Positions 8,243 to 15,751 of a DNA stretch of 64,000 bases are shown here, piece by piece (the first letter of the stretch is position 1; the number at the start of each line of letters is the position of its first letter). The DNA lies in assembly GCA_964244585.1 (NCBI GenBank), contig CAXTJM010000002.1, positions 1 to 64,000 on the forward strand, written 5' to 3'. This stretch comes from LMUY01 sp964244585. GTDB lineage: Bacteria > Pseudomonadota > Alphaproteobacteria > Acetobacterales > Acetobacteraceae. A model generated the notes under the pieces. That model was not told the DNA's origin, did no database searches, and was given only the letters and a program-made list of their open reading frames with translations. A program made the translations under genes and the position numbers.

Positions 8243-8900
8243 ATGAACAACTTCGACGCCGTAATCGCCGTCTCGCTCCGATTCGAGGGCGGCTTCGTCA
8301 ACGATCCGCTCGATCCGGGGCAAGCCACCAATTGGGGCATCACCCTGGAGGGCCTGTCCGAATGGCGCGGGCATCGCTGCACCGTCGCCGATATGAAGGC
8401 TCTGTCCCGGGACGAGGCGGTCGCGATCTACCAGGCGCGCTACTGGACGCCGATGCGCTGCGCCGACCTACCGCCCGGTCTCGACCTGACCGTGTTCGAC
8501 TTCGGCATCAACGCCGGGCCCGGGCGCTCCATCCCAATGCTCCAGCGTGTCGTGGGGCAGGTGGCGGACGGCCGGATCGGGCCGGCGACGATCGCGGCGG
8601 CGCAGTGCTCGGGCGTGGTGCTGCTCACCCGGATTAGTCAGATCGCAGCAGCGCACGAGGCTTACTATCACACCCTGCCAGGCTTTGAGCACAACGGGCG
8701 CGGTTGGACCGCCAGGGTGAACGCCTGCCAGGCCGCGAGCCAGGCGCTCACGGTCGGCGTGGTGCCGACCTCGCTGCCCGCCCACCAAGCCGGCGCTGCC
8801 GAAGCCGCGGGCGGCAATGCCGTGGACGCCCGTGCCGTCCGACGATGCCGCAACCACCGATCTCAACGAGGCGCAGCTTGCCTCCATCACAGGAACCTAA
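8243..8900 (+). pseudogene. GH108 N-acetylmuramidase (phage endolysin), frame split near its C-terminus
   Basis: Starts MNNFDAVIAVSLRFEGGFVN, with the catalytic Glu in the FEGGFVNDPLDPGQATNWGIT block that typifies glycoside hydrolase family 108, and continues with the C-terminal peptidoglycan-binding part (VFDFGINAGPGRSIPMLQ, DGRIGPATIAA). The enzyme cleaves the glycan backbone of peptidoglycan during host lysis. To about residue 178 the first frame is good; it then degenerates into His/Arg-rich sequence overlapping the next gene completely. In the plus-one frame, from about 8770-8785, a natural tail appears (PALPKPRAAMPWTPVPS to LNEAQLASITGT) with a stop at 8898-8900, three bases before the next ATG. 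One extra base near 8780 explains this. The catalytic domain lies before the break, so activity could survive. Confidence 0.75.
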
Positions 8901-8903
8901 CTC

Positions 8904-9383
8904 ATGGACACCAAGACGTTCACCGCCCCGCTCATCGCCGCGGCCGAAGACCCCGTCATCGTCACAGCCGTCGTGTTCGTCGGCCTGATGACGCTGGCCA
9001 CGTGGCTCCAGCACCGCAAGAGCCAGCAGCTCCAGCAGTTCGGCAACTGGATCGCGATGGGCGGTGGCCTCGCCTACAAGTTCATGGCGCTGCGGGCAGC
9101 AACAGGCGGCACGGCGTTGACCGCCGCCGGGATTGCCGCCTTGGAGCAGCAGGCGATCGGGCAGGGGGTGGCAGCGATCAAGGATGCCGCGGCCAAGGAT
9201 GCCGGAAAGCTGCCCGACGACGCCACGCTGGCGGCGCACGTGGGAGGCAGCCTGGGCACGCTGCTGGCGGCCGATCCGACGGTCAGTACGGTTGGAGCGG
9301 CGGTGGCAACGGCGATCACGCCGGCGGGTGGGAGCGCTACGGCGCTGGCGGGACCGGCGGCAGCGGTGCCGAGTAAGACATAG
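8904..9383 (+). CDS. Phage-associated small membrane protein, unknown
   Basis: 159 residues. One membrane helix near the N-terminus (DPVIVTAVVFVGLMTLATWL, residues 16-35), then a basic Gln-rich turn (HRKSQQLQQFG) and a Gly/Ala-rich helical region with a second weakly hydrophobic segment. The sequence ends just before an intrinsic terminator at 9446, so it closes the transcription unit that includes the endolysin. I recognise no family. Similar small membrane proteins commonly follow endolysins in alphaproteobacterial prophages, but no lysis function can be read from the sequence. Confidence 0.55.
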   Translation: MDTKTFTAPLIAAAEDPVIVTAVVFVGLMTLATWLQHRKSQQLQQFGNWIAMGGGLAYKFMALRAATGGTALTAAGIAALEQQAIGQGVAAIKDAAAKDAGKLPDDATLAAHVGGSLGTLLAADPTVSTVGAAVATAITPAGGSATALAGPAAAVPSKT

Positions 9384-9445
9384 CCGCTCGCAAAACGCGA
9401 TCTGCGATAGACAAGCCGGCTAGGCTTGCGCGGATGAGAGACAAG

Positions 9446-9476
9446 AGCCCGGCAGGAGCGATCCTAGCCGGGCTTT
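9446..9476 (+). terminator. Intrinsic terminator after the phage block
   Basis: Perfect 8-bp stem AGCCCGGC (9446-9453) with GCCGGGCT (9467-9474), 13-base loop, followed by TTTCGTT. It lies 63 bp after the last gene of the phage unit. A smaller inverted repeat, CAAGCC/GGCTTG at 9412-9417 and 9423-9428, precedes it. Confidence 0.75.
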
Positions 9477-9660
9477 CGTTCCCGAGCCACCCTCCACCTC
9501 TCCCTGACCCTAGCCGCCCGTTTGGCCCGCGATGTGCCGGGCCACAGGGCGTCGGGTAACGCACCCGTGTTGACAACCCCTTCACCTTGGATCCCTTATG
9601 CACTTGGCGGCCCACGGCGTATTTGCTGCTTGCGGGCCGTCGATAGATAGGAGGGGCTTG

Positions 9661-9705
9661 ATGGAAAAGGTGCCAGTCATTTGTTTCGGCAAGCCGAAAT
9701 GTTAG
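9661..9705 (+). CDS. Possible 14-residue peptide with a strong ribosome-binding site
   Basis: ATG at 9661 is preceded at good spacing by TAGGAGGGG, one of the strongest Shine-Dalgarno sequences in this part of the window, yet only MEKVPVICFGKPKC is encoded before the TAG. A terminator-like hairpin follows at 9731. The arrangement could be a leader peptide, a small regulatory peptide or a decayed gene start. The 9384-9780 gap otherwise shows nothing I can support. Confidence 0.3.
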   Translation: MEKVPVICFGKPKC

Positions 9706-9730
9706 TCGATTTTCTCTACTAAGAGGCTGG

Positions 9731-9764
9731 CAACCCCGCTTACAAGCGGGGTTGTTTGGTTTTG
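9731..9764 (+). terminator. Terminator-like hairpin just upstream of the AT-rich gene
   Basis: Perfect stem AACCCCGCTT (9732-9741) and AAGCGGGGTT (9744-9753) with a two-base gap, extended by C9731-G9754, followed by GTTTGGTTTT. It ends 17 bases before the ATG at 9781, so it either terminates a short upstream transcript or acts as an attenuator for that gene. Confidence 0.65.
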
Positions 9765-9780
9765 GGGTGTGGAGGAAACA

Positions 9781-10306
9781 ATGGATTTAAGTACGGTCAT
9801 TACGGAATGGATTACCGCGTTAAGCACTCTTGCTTTGGCGATAGTGGCCGCATTCAGTTGCCTTAATAGTAGTGCAAGTTCGGAAACTATCCGAACAGAT
9901 AAAGCTCTCAAGAGAAGCAGAGCAACATGCAGAGAGAAGAACCCGAGAATGGGAAACGTTAAAGGCCTGCGATCGATACGATTATGATCCAATAATTGAA
10001 GCGGCGACGCTTCGAATTTATACTGCTTCTAAATTTGGCACTAACTACGCACATCCTGATGTAGAAAAAAGAGATGTAATAATACTTTTGAATTACTTAG
10101 ACGGCATAGCCATAGGTGTTGATCAAGGGCTTTACCTCGAAGAGGTGGTTAAAGATCATCTTGGACCTATTCTACAACATGCAGTAGAAAATTTTGTTCT
10201 CACCCAGGTCGCTGATAAAAAGGGGGTGGAAAAGCTCATAGAGCTTTACGATAGGTGGTTTAAACCTCACAATCCCACTAGCTATCGGTCCAGCGGCGCT
10301 GTGTAG
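9781..10306 (+). pseudogene. DUF4760-like membrane-anchored protein, AT-rich, frame split
   Basis: The first frame, with a GGAGG site before the ATG at 9781, gives an N-terminal membrane helix (ALSTLALAIVAAF) and then ends at 9987 in poor sequence. The plus-one frame from about 9860 continues naturally: VRKLSEQIKLSREAEQ, a coiled-coil, then YDYDPIIEAAT and RRDVI-like KRDVIILLNYLDGIAIGVDQ, GLYLEEVVKDHLGPI, ending at 10306. That block is the hallmark of DUF4760 proteins. One base change in length between about 9845 and 9872 splits it. The gene is strikingly AT-rich for this genome: bases 10021-10080 contain 21 G/C of 60 (35%), so recent acquisition is likely. Confidence 0.65.
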
Positions 10307-10359
10307 GGCCTATTGCTTCGGCTGATTAAGTCAGTCCGCACCATTGTGACGCGCCACCT

Positions 10360-10554
10360 TTGAGCCGCCTTCCCGGCCCGCGCCCGACGCCACTCCGCCG
10401 GCTGTTGGCCCCGCCGACGATCGCGCAGGCCGCGGCGGCTGTTGTGAAGGTGCGCAGCCAGGGGGTGCCGTTGGGGCGGGTGACGGTGAAGCGCTTAGCT
10501 AGAGCGCTCTCTCCAACCGTTACCAGCCGCCTTCCGCTCCACCAAAGCGCCTAG
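10360..10554 (+). CDS. Uncertain short open frame, possible gene fragment
   Basis: A 64-codon frame with a TTG start. Residues 18-48 (PPTIAQAAAAVVKVRSQG, then PLGRVTVKRLARAL) have a plausible helical, protein-like pattern and GC-rich codons, but the C-terminus overlaps the opposite-strand regulator and there is no good ribosome-binding site. It may be the remnant of a gene cut off at about 10495, beside the short repeat AGCGCT (10492-10497 region and 10503-10508 region). I do not recognise it. Confidence 0.2.
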   Translation: MSRLPGPRPTPLRRLLAPPTIAQAAAAVVKVRSQGVPLGRVTVKRLARALSPTVTSRLPLHQSA

Positions 10555-10764
10555 CAGCGCTCGCATCTCGCCTGAGACCCGCGCCTCGCCACTGCGCATC
10601 CTGCCGAGGCTGCGCAGAATCGTGCCCATTTTGCGATCATCGCCGTATTGCAGCATCAGACGAGCAAGCGTCGATGGACCAAGCCCCAACGCGTCCAGCT
10701 TTTCAGAAAACCATGCGGCGCTTTCGGGCGAGCCACGCCCGGGTGTAGTCGTTTCCTGTTCCAT
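10495..10764 (-). CDS. Small phage-type transcriptional regulator (HTH-like)
   Basis: 89 residues. The central part, FSEKLDALGLGPSTLARLML, followed by YGDDRKMGTILRSLGRMRSG, resembles the helix-turn-helix of small Cro/CI-type and mobile-element regulators in alphaproteobacteria, with Leu-Gly-Leu/Ser-Thr-Leu-Ala at the expected spacing. CGGAGCGGG lies upstream of the ATG. It is transcribed away from the operator pair at 10943-10991, and the promoter there points into this gene, so autoregulation is likely. The N-terminal dozen residues (MEQETTTPGRGSPE) are polar and probably disordered. HTH call by eye, moderate. Confidence 0.5.
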   Translation of the reverse strand: MEQETTTPGRGSPESAAWFSEKLDALGLGPSTLARLMLQYGDDRKMGTILRSLGRMRSGEARVSGEMRALLGALVERKAAGNGWRERSS

Positions 10765-10787
10765 GTCAGCCCGCTCCGTTGTAACCA

Positions 10788-10862
10788 GGAAACCGAGGCC
10801 GCTTTCGCGACCTCGGCCCCGGTGGGTTAGTAGAGTTGGAAGGTGAGGATGAAGCTCACCTT
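10788..10862 (-). promoter_or_regulatory. Two hairpins in the leader of the regulator gene
   Basis: Read on the minus strand, a 10-bp stem with a GAAA tetraloop (10793-10816, one wobble) is followed by TTTCC, which looks like a weak intrinsic terminator or attenuator 24 bases before the regulator ATG. Upstream in the leader, AAGGTGAG/CTCACCTT (10840-10847 and 10855-10862) forms an 8-bp stem; a short frame, GTG then SFILTFQLY and stop, starts inside it. Together they suggest control in the roughly 170-base leader, not demonstrated. Confidence 0.4.
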
Positions 10863-10938
10863 TCGACCCTTCTACCGGAAGCGCAGCTCGATGGGTCTGT
10901 CCTCCGTATCCCAGGCCCCATTGCCTGTGAACGAGAGT

Positions 10939-10991
10939 AGTATAAGACGTTTTGTCGTATTAAAGCAAGAACAATAAGACGCTTTGTCTTA
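10939..10991 (-). promoter_or_regulatory. Promoter with paired operator palindromes for the phage regulator
   Basis: Minus-strand promoter TTGCTT (10963-10968) - 18 bp - TATACT (10939-10944). Operator 1, TAAGAC-GTTTT-GTCGTA (10943-10959, one mismatch), lies in the spacer and overlaps the -10. Operator 2, TAAGAC-GCTTT-GTCTTA (10975-10991), is a perfect inverted repeat. Their centres are 32 bp apart, about three helical turns, so dimers would bind on the same DNA face. This is the classic layout of an autorepressing phage regulator. Confidence 0.65.
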
Positions 10992-11365
10992 ATATTGGTC
11001 GATTGCTTTTTCGGTCCCGCCAACCCCGTCCTCACACCAACGCCACCGCCCAATCGTTGCTTTCCGGGCCGCCGTGGCACCGCCGGAAGAACCCCGCCAC
11101 TAGGTAAACCTCCGCCGGCCGCGCCTTCAACGCCGGCCTCGCCGGAGCAATCCAAACAGAGCTTTTCGTTCGACAAACCGCGAACGATTTCCCAAAAACA
11201 CAAAATCTTTCGCCTCGCAACCCATTGATTTACGCTTTTTTTGGCAGTTCTCCAAGCGGTAAGCCATACGCCACATCGGCCTGCCCGTCTCGTGAGAGAC
11301 CAGGGGAACGGTGTGCGCACGCACACTGTTGTTCTTATCCGGCACGCGGGTGCCAAACATCCTGT
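10992..11365. other. Gene-poor stretch between regulator promoter and selO
   Basis: No gene I can support. On the minus strand a codon-like run ends at 11032 (about RPAEVYLVAGFFRRCHGG before a TGA) and may be the tail of a decayed gene. Two inverted repeats, GTGTGCG/CGCACAC (11311-11326) and GGCAC/GTGCC (11341-11354), lie downstream of selO and could help end its transcript, but no T-tract follows on that strand. Confidence 0.35.
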
Positions 11366-12820
11366 TCAAGTGCCGCAGAACGTCCGGTAGGTTGGATCGA
11401 CCCTGTCCGGCGGGGCCGCGAACCGGTCTCCGCCGGGCCTTTCCTCGTATGGCCGTGCCGTCGCCTCCAGCAGCGCCTCGAATGCCCCGAAATCGTCGCG
11501 CGTCACCGCCGCCGTGATCGCCTCTTCCACGAGGTGGTTGCGGGGGATGACCGCCGGGTTCACCGCCCGCATCGCAGCCGCGGCGCCAGGCCTCAGCTGC
11601 GCCCGCCAGCGCACCGCCCACTCGTCATAGGCCGCTCCGTCGGCGAACAGCACCCGCACGGCAGCATCCCCCTCCGGCCCCGCGGCCGCGTCGCACAACC
11701 GGCGGAACGTCAGCGTGAAGTCGGCGCGGTTGCGTGCCATGCGCGACAGCAGGTCCTGCGCCAGCGCGACATCCCCGTCTTCCGCCAGCCCGACCTTCCG
11801 CCGCAACCGGCCGAGATAGCCGGCCTCGAACCGCGGGCCGAATCCGGCCAGCGCGTCCTGTGCCACCTCCACCCCGGCATCCTGCGTTTCGGCGAGCAGG
11901 GGCAACAAGGCCTCGGCCAACCGGGTCAGGTTCCAGAACGCGATCGAAGGCTGGTTCGAATAGGCGTAGCGGGCACCCTCGTCGATGGAGCTGAACACCG
12001 CCGCCGGATCGTAGGCGTCCATGAAGGCGCAGGGACCGTAGTCGATCGTCTCCCCCGACACGGCCATGTTGTCTGTGTTCATCACGCCGTGGATGAAGCC
12101 GACCATCAGCCATTGCGGGATCAGCGCCGCCTGCCGTGCGATGACCCCGTCCAGCAATGCGCGATACGGGTTGGCCGCCGCCGCTGCCTCGGGGTAGTGC
12201 CGGGCGATGACGTAGTCGGCGAGCGTGCGGACGCCGTCCCCGTCGCCACGCGCCGCGAAATACTGGAACGTGCCGACGCGGATGTGGCTCGCCGCGACAC
12301 GGGTGAACACGCCCCCCGGCAGCGCGGTGTCCCGCTGGACGCGCTCCCCCGTCGTCACCGCCGCCAACGCCCGCGTGGTCGGTATGCCCAGCGCCGCCAT
12401 GGCCTCGCTGATCAGGTATTCCCTCAGCACGGGGCCCAAGGCCGCGCGCCCGTCGCCCCGGCGCGAGAACGGCGTCGGACCCGCCCCTTTCAGCTGGATG
12501 TCCCGCCGGGCGCCATCCTGCGCCACGACCTCGCCCAGCAGGATCGCCCGGCCGTCGCCAAGCTGGGGCGAGAACCCGCCAAACTGGTGCCCGGCATAGG
12601 CCTGCGCGATCGGGTCCGCCCCCGCCGGGATCCGGTTGCCGGACAGCAACGCCGCTCCTTCCGCCCCGCAGAGCAGGGCAGGGTCGATCCCCAGGCCCTC
12701 GGCCAGGCGCATGTTCACGCGGATGACGCGGGGTGACGGCACCTTCGTGGGCTCGACGCGCGCAAAGAAGCGTGGCGGCAGGTGGGTGTAGGTATTGTCG
12801 AAGGGGATGGCAGGGGGCAT
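11366..12820 (-). CDS. selO: Protein adenylyltransferase SelO (YdiU family)
   Basis: 484 residues from the ATG at 12820 (GAGGA eight bases upstream); E. coli SelO is 478. SelO has a pseudokinase fold that binds ATP upside-down and AMPylates Ser, Thr or Tyr of redox-related proteins. Visible family blocks: YAGHQFGGFSPQLGDGRAIL, DIQLKGAGPTPFSRRGDGRA, LREYLISEAMAALGIPTTRA, HGVMNTDNMAVSGETIDYGP and the short C-terminus YRTFCGT containing the conserved Cys that replaces selenocysteine. It is a single gene, convergent with nothing and 103 bp from the opine-dehydrogenase-family gene on the same strand. High confidence. Confidence 0.95.
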   Translation of the reverse strand: MPPAIPFDNTYTHLPPRFFARVEPTKVPSPRVIRVNMRLAEGLGIDPALLCGAEGAALLSGNRIPAGADPIAQAYAGHQFGGFSPQLGDGRAILLGEVVAQDGARRDIQLKGAGPTPFSRRGDGRAALGPVLREYLISEAMAALGIPTTRALAAVTTGERVQRDTALPGGVFTRVAASHIRVGTFQYFAARGDGDGVRTLADYVIARHYPEAAAAANPYRALLDGVIARQAALIPQWLMVGFIHGVMNTDNMAVSGETIDYGPCAFMDAYDPAAVFSSIDEGARYAYSNQPSIAFWNLTRLAEALLPLLAETQDAGVEVAQDALAGFGPRFEAGYLGRLRRKVGLAEDGDVALAQDLLSRMARNRADFTLTFRRLCDAAAGPEGDAAVRVLFADGAAYDEWAVRWRAQLRPGAAAAMRAVNPAVIPRNHLVEEAITAAVTRDDFGAFEALLEATARPYEERPGGDRFAAPPDRVDPTYRTFCGT

Positions 12821-12923
12821 GCGGGCGATCCTCGGGCCTCCGGATATGGCTGCCGCGGCGCCCGGTTCCAAGCGGCCCCCCTTCGGCATCAGGCGGCAAG
12901 GTCCGCGGCCGCCGGCTCCGCCG

Positions 12924-13949
12924 TCACGATGCGATCGCGGTGCGCAAAGGCCCCAGGGCCGGCAGGATGTCGTTCTCCGCACGGAAATCCCGCCCATACA
13001 GGGCGGAGAACACGTCGACGCCCGCGCGATGCAGCGGCGCCGGCACGTCGGCCATGTCGGCCAGGCAAACCGTCGGCCACAATCCGAACGGCACGTCCTC
13101 CGTCACGTAGCGGCTGTCGAGTGTGGCGGGACCATTCGGATCGCCGCCGCGGCCGGCCAGGCTTGCCGCCATCTCGCCCATCGTCTCCCCGGTGGCGCCG
13201 AAGGACAGGCGGAAGTGCTCGGCCAGGGTGCGCACCCCGACATCGAGCGCGCGGGCGATGCCGAGCCGCTCGTCGTCCAGCGCCTGCATCAGCCGTCCGA
13301 CCGCGTCCGTCGTGTTGGCGTACTGCTTCCAACCCTCGCCCTTTTCCATGCGGGTCAGGTTGCAAAGCGCGATGGCCATGTGGTTCTGCGGGTTCAGGTT
13401 GCTGAGCGCGATCGCGACCACGCTGCCCCGGTCCACGAAGCGGTCGCCGAACAGGGATGCGCACAGCGCCAGCCCGGCCGCGGCCGAACCGCTGGGCACC
13501 ACCGCCAGATCAACGCGGCTGCGGATGTTGCTGACCCAGACCGCGGCAGGCCCCGCCTTGCGCCCGGTCACCAGCGTCGTGCCCCAGACCACGATCTGCG
13601 GCGCGCGGCCAAGCGCGGCGCATCGCGACCGCAGATACAGCGCGCTGAACGACATGTGCGAGCTGACGATCACCGTCTGGCTGTCGCCCAGATGCGGCGC
13701 ACAGGCATCCATCACCGCGCGATGGCCATAGCCCGGCACCGCGATGATCACCACGCCGGCGCCGGCCAGCGCCGCCTGGCAACTGGAAGCGGCCGCGGCG
13801 CAGAACTCCCCCTCGATCGCGCCAGTGGCGGCGAGCGGGCCGGCCTGGGACCCCGTCGGCGACCATAGCGTCACCTCGTGGCCGTCCCGGCACGACAGGG
13901 CGGCCATGCCGAGCCCGATGGCGCCCGTTCCGATGATTGCGACCTGCAT
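12924..13949 (-). CDS. NAD(P)-dependent octopine/nopaline dehydrogenase family protein
   Basis: 341 residues. N-terminal Rossmann fold with GTGAIGLGMAAL at residues 7-18, then VVIIAVPGYGHRAVMD and SSHMSFSALYLRSR, and a C-terminal helical domain with NLNPQNHMAIALCNLTRME, whose Asn-Pro-x-x-His pattern fits the opine dehydrogenase catalytic region. These enzymes reductively condense, or oxidise, amino acid-keto acid conjugates; the exact substrate cannot be read. The gene is divergent from a polar-amino-acid-type ABC importer, the transporter class that also imports opines in Agrobacterium, so an opine-related pathway is a reasonable inference. Confidence 0.8.
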   Translation of the reverse strand: MQVAIIGTGAIGLGMAALSCRDGHEVTLWSPTGSQAGPLAATGAIEGEFCAAAASSCQAALAGAGVVIIAVPGYGHRAVMDACAPHLGDSQTVIVSSHMSFSALYLRSRCAALGRAPQIVVWGTTLVTGRKAGPAAVWVSNIRSRVDLAVVPSGSAAAGLALCASLFGDRFVDRGSVVAIALSNLNPQNHMAIALCNLTRMEKGEGWKQYANTTDAVGRLMQALDDERLGIARALDVGVRTLAEHFRLSFGATGETMGEMAASLAGRGGDPNGPATLDSRYVTEDVPFGLWPTVCLADMADVPAPLHRAGVDVFSALYGRDFRAENDILPALGPLRTAIAS

Positions 13950-14051
13950 CTACCCGCCCTCTGCCATTGCCCGGTGCGCGACCCGCGTCCGTTCCTTGGG
14001 CAGGGCGGAGGCTGCCCCTGGACAGGAGGCTCGGCAACCAATTTATCGAAC

Positions 14052-14085
14052 GCCGGTCGGGCGGCGGCGCCGCCGCCCGACCGGC
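14052..14085. repeat. Perfect 34-bp palindrome between divergent genes
   Basis: Bases 14052-14068 are the exact reverse complement of 14069-14085 with no loop, all but two base pairs being G-C, centred on GGCGCC. It lies in the 202-bp gap between the opine dehydrogenase-family start (13949) and the importer start (14152), so it can form a cruciform or act as an operator; it is not downstream of any gene. Confidence 0.8.
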
Positions 14086-14151
14086 CTGTTGCATCACGGC
14101 GGACGCGTCGGGCAATGATGGCGCTGCACGTTCGCGACAGGAGACCGCTTG

Positions 14152-15024
14152 ATGATGGCACCCCTCTGCCGATGGTCCGGCTATGCCGCGCTGGCCCTGC
14201 TCCTGGCCCAGCCGGCGCACGCGCAGGAGGTGGATTCGGTCGTCAGGAAGCTGCAGGCCACCCACACACTGACCATCGGCTACCGCGAGACGTCGGTGCC
14301 GCTTTCCTTCCTGGACAAGGACAACAAGCCGGCCGGCTATGCGGTGGAGCTGTGCCAGGACATCGGCGAGGCGGCCAAGCGGGACCTGAACCTGCCGGAG
14401 ATCAAGTTCAGCTACGTTCCCGTCAACATCCAGACCCGGCAGGCGCTGATCGCCAACGGCACGGTGGACATCGTCTGCGACGGCACCGTGCGCACCTGGG
14501 CACGGTCCAAGCAGGTCGCCTTCACCCCGGTGCACTGGGTGTCGGCCGAGCAGCTCCTGGTGCTGAAATCGTCCGGTATCAAGGACGTGGCCGACCTGAA
14601 GGGCAAGGTGGTCGCCATCGCCACCGGCGGCACCAGCGAGCCGACCGTGCAGCGGCTGATCGACCAGCAGCATCTGGACATCCGCGTGATGCGGGTGAAC
14701 GACCATCCGGCCGGATTGCTGGCGGTGGAGAGCCGCCGGGCCGACGCGTACCTCAGCGACAACGCCGCCTTCTACAGCCTGATCGAGGCGTCCCACCATC
14801 CGGAGAATCTGGCCATCGTCGGCCCGGAGCTGAGCTACCAGCCCGAGGCGCTGATCATCCCGAAGAACAACCCGACCTTCGCGTGGACGGCCGGGCACCG
14901 CATGTCGGAGATGTTCAAATCCGGCGAGGCGGAGGCGCTGGTGACCAAGTGGTTCGCCCCGTTCGGCGTCGGCGTCAGCCCCAGGCTGCGTGCCGCCTGG
15001 GAGACATACTCCTTCCCGGAGTGA
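14152..15024 (+). CDS. Polar amino acid/opine ABC transporter substrate-binding protein
   Basis: 290 residues from the ATG at 14152, with CAGGAGA upstream. Signal peptide through about residue 25 (ALALLLAQPAHAQ). The mature protein has the SBP_bac_3 pattern: LTIGYRETSVPLSFLDKDNK, GYAVELCQDIGEA, VDIVCDGTVRTWAR, LKGKVVAIATGGTSEP and ADAYLSDNAAFYSL. The Gly-Tyr-x-Val-Glu-Leu segment and Arg in TVRTWAR match glutamate/aspartate binders such as GltI. It would capture its ligand in the periplasm and hand it to the two permeases encoded next. Ligand class (acidic amino acid versus opine) is inferred from neighbours only. Confidence 0.9.
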   Translation: MMAPLCRWSGYAALALLLAQPAHAQEVDSVVRKLQATHTLTIGYRETSVPLSFLDKDNKPAGYAVELCQDIGEAAKRDLNLPEIKFSYVPVNIQTRQALIANGTVDIVCDGTVRTWARSKQVAFTPVHWVSAEQLLVLKSSGIKDVADLKGKVVAIATGGTSEPTVQRLIDQQHLDIRVMRVNDHPAGLLAVESRRADAYLSDNAAFYSLIEASHHPENLAIVGPELSYQPEALIIPKNNPTFAWTAGHRMSEMFKSGEAEALVTKWFAPFGVGVSPRLRAAWETYSFPE

Positions 15025-15034
15025 GCACCCGGCA

Positions 15035-15751
15035 ATGAGCTACAGCTGGGACTGGGCGATCCTGCTGCGCGCGCCGTACGCCGGCTGGCTCTGGGTCGGC
15101 CTGGGCTGGACGCTCGCGCTGACGGTGGCCAGCTGGTGCATCGGCCTGGCCGTGGGCACGCTGGTTGGCACCGTGCGCAGCCTGCCATCCGGACCGCTGC
15201 GGGCGGTGGCGGCAGCCTATGTGGAGCTGTTCCGCAACGTGCCGCCACTGGTGCAGCTCTTCCTATGGTTCTTCGTGTTTCCCGAACTGGTGCCCGACGC
15301 GTTCGGCCTCTGGATCAAGCGGGACCTGCCGCAGCCCGAGTTCACCACCGCCGCCCTCGCCATCGGGCTGTTCGCCGGCGCGCGGGTGGCCGAGCAGGTG
15401 CGCGCCGGCGTGGCGGCGGCGCGTGGCCGGCTGTTGCAGGCGGCATTGGCCACCGGGCTGCGGCCCATGCAGGCATACCGGCTGGTGCTGATGCCGATCG
15501 CGTTGCGGCTGATCGTGGTGCCGCTGACGTCCGAGTTCCTGACCACGTTCAAGATGTCCGCCATCGCGCTGACCGTCGGCGTGCTGGAGCTGACGGCGCA
15601 GAGCCAGCGGATCGAGAACGAGACGTTCCATGGCTTCGAGGCGTTCACGGCGGCCACGGTGATCTACCTCGTGATCGGGCTGGGCATCACCGGCGCCATG
15701 CGCCTGCTGGCCGGGCACCTGCGCGCAGGCGGGATGGTGCATGGATCTTGA
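15035..15751 (+). CDS. Polar amino acid ABC transporter permease (GltJ-like)
   Basis: 238 residues, ATG ten bases after the previous stop. HisM/GltJ-type membrane protein: helices around LGWTLALTVASWCIGLAVGT, PPLVQLFLWFFVFPEL and FTTAALAIGLFAGARVAEQV, and the ABC-contact EAA-like loop from ARGRLLQAALATGLRPMQAY to VLMPIALRLIVVP. It pairs with the next permease, whose start lies inside this gene's last codons. Four-gene operon with binding protein, two permeases and ATPase is the standard PAAT layout. Confidence 0.9.
   Translation: MSYSWDWAILLRAPYAGWLWVGLGWTLALTVASWCIGLAVGTLVGTVRSLPSGPLRAVAAAYVELFRNVPPLVQLFLWFFVFPELVPDAFGLWIKRDLPQPEFTTAALAIGLFAGARVAEQVRAGVAAARGRLLQAALATGLRPMQAYRLVLMPIALRLIVVPLTSEFLTTFKMSAIALTVGVLELTAQSQRIENETFHGFEAFTAATVIYLVIGLGITGAMRLLAGHLRAGGMVHGS

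Noticed and set aside
119..10306. Phage block as part of the T6SS
   Set aside because: T6SS sheath and tube genes have their own complete set from 28 kb on; the phage block has an endolysin and tail fibres and is separated by about 14 kb of metabolic genes.
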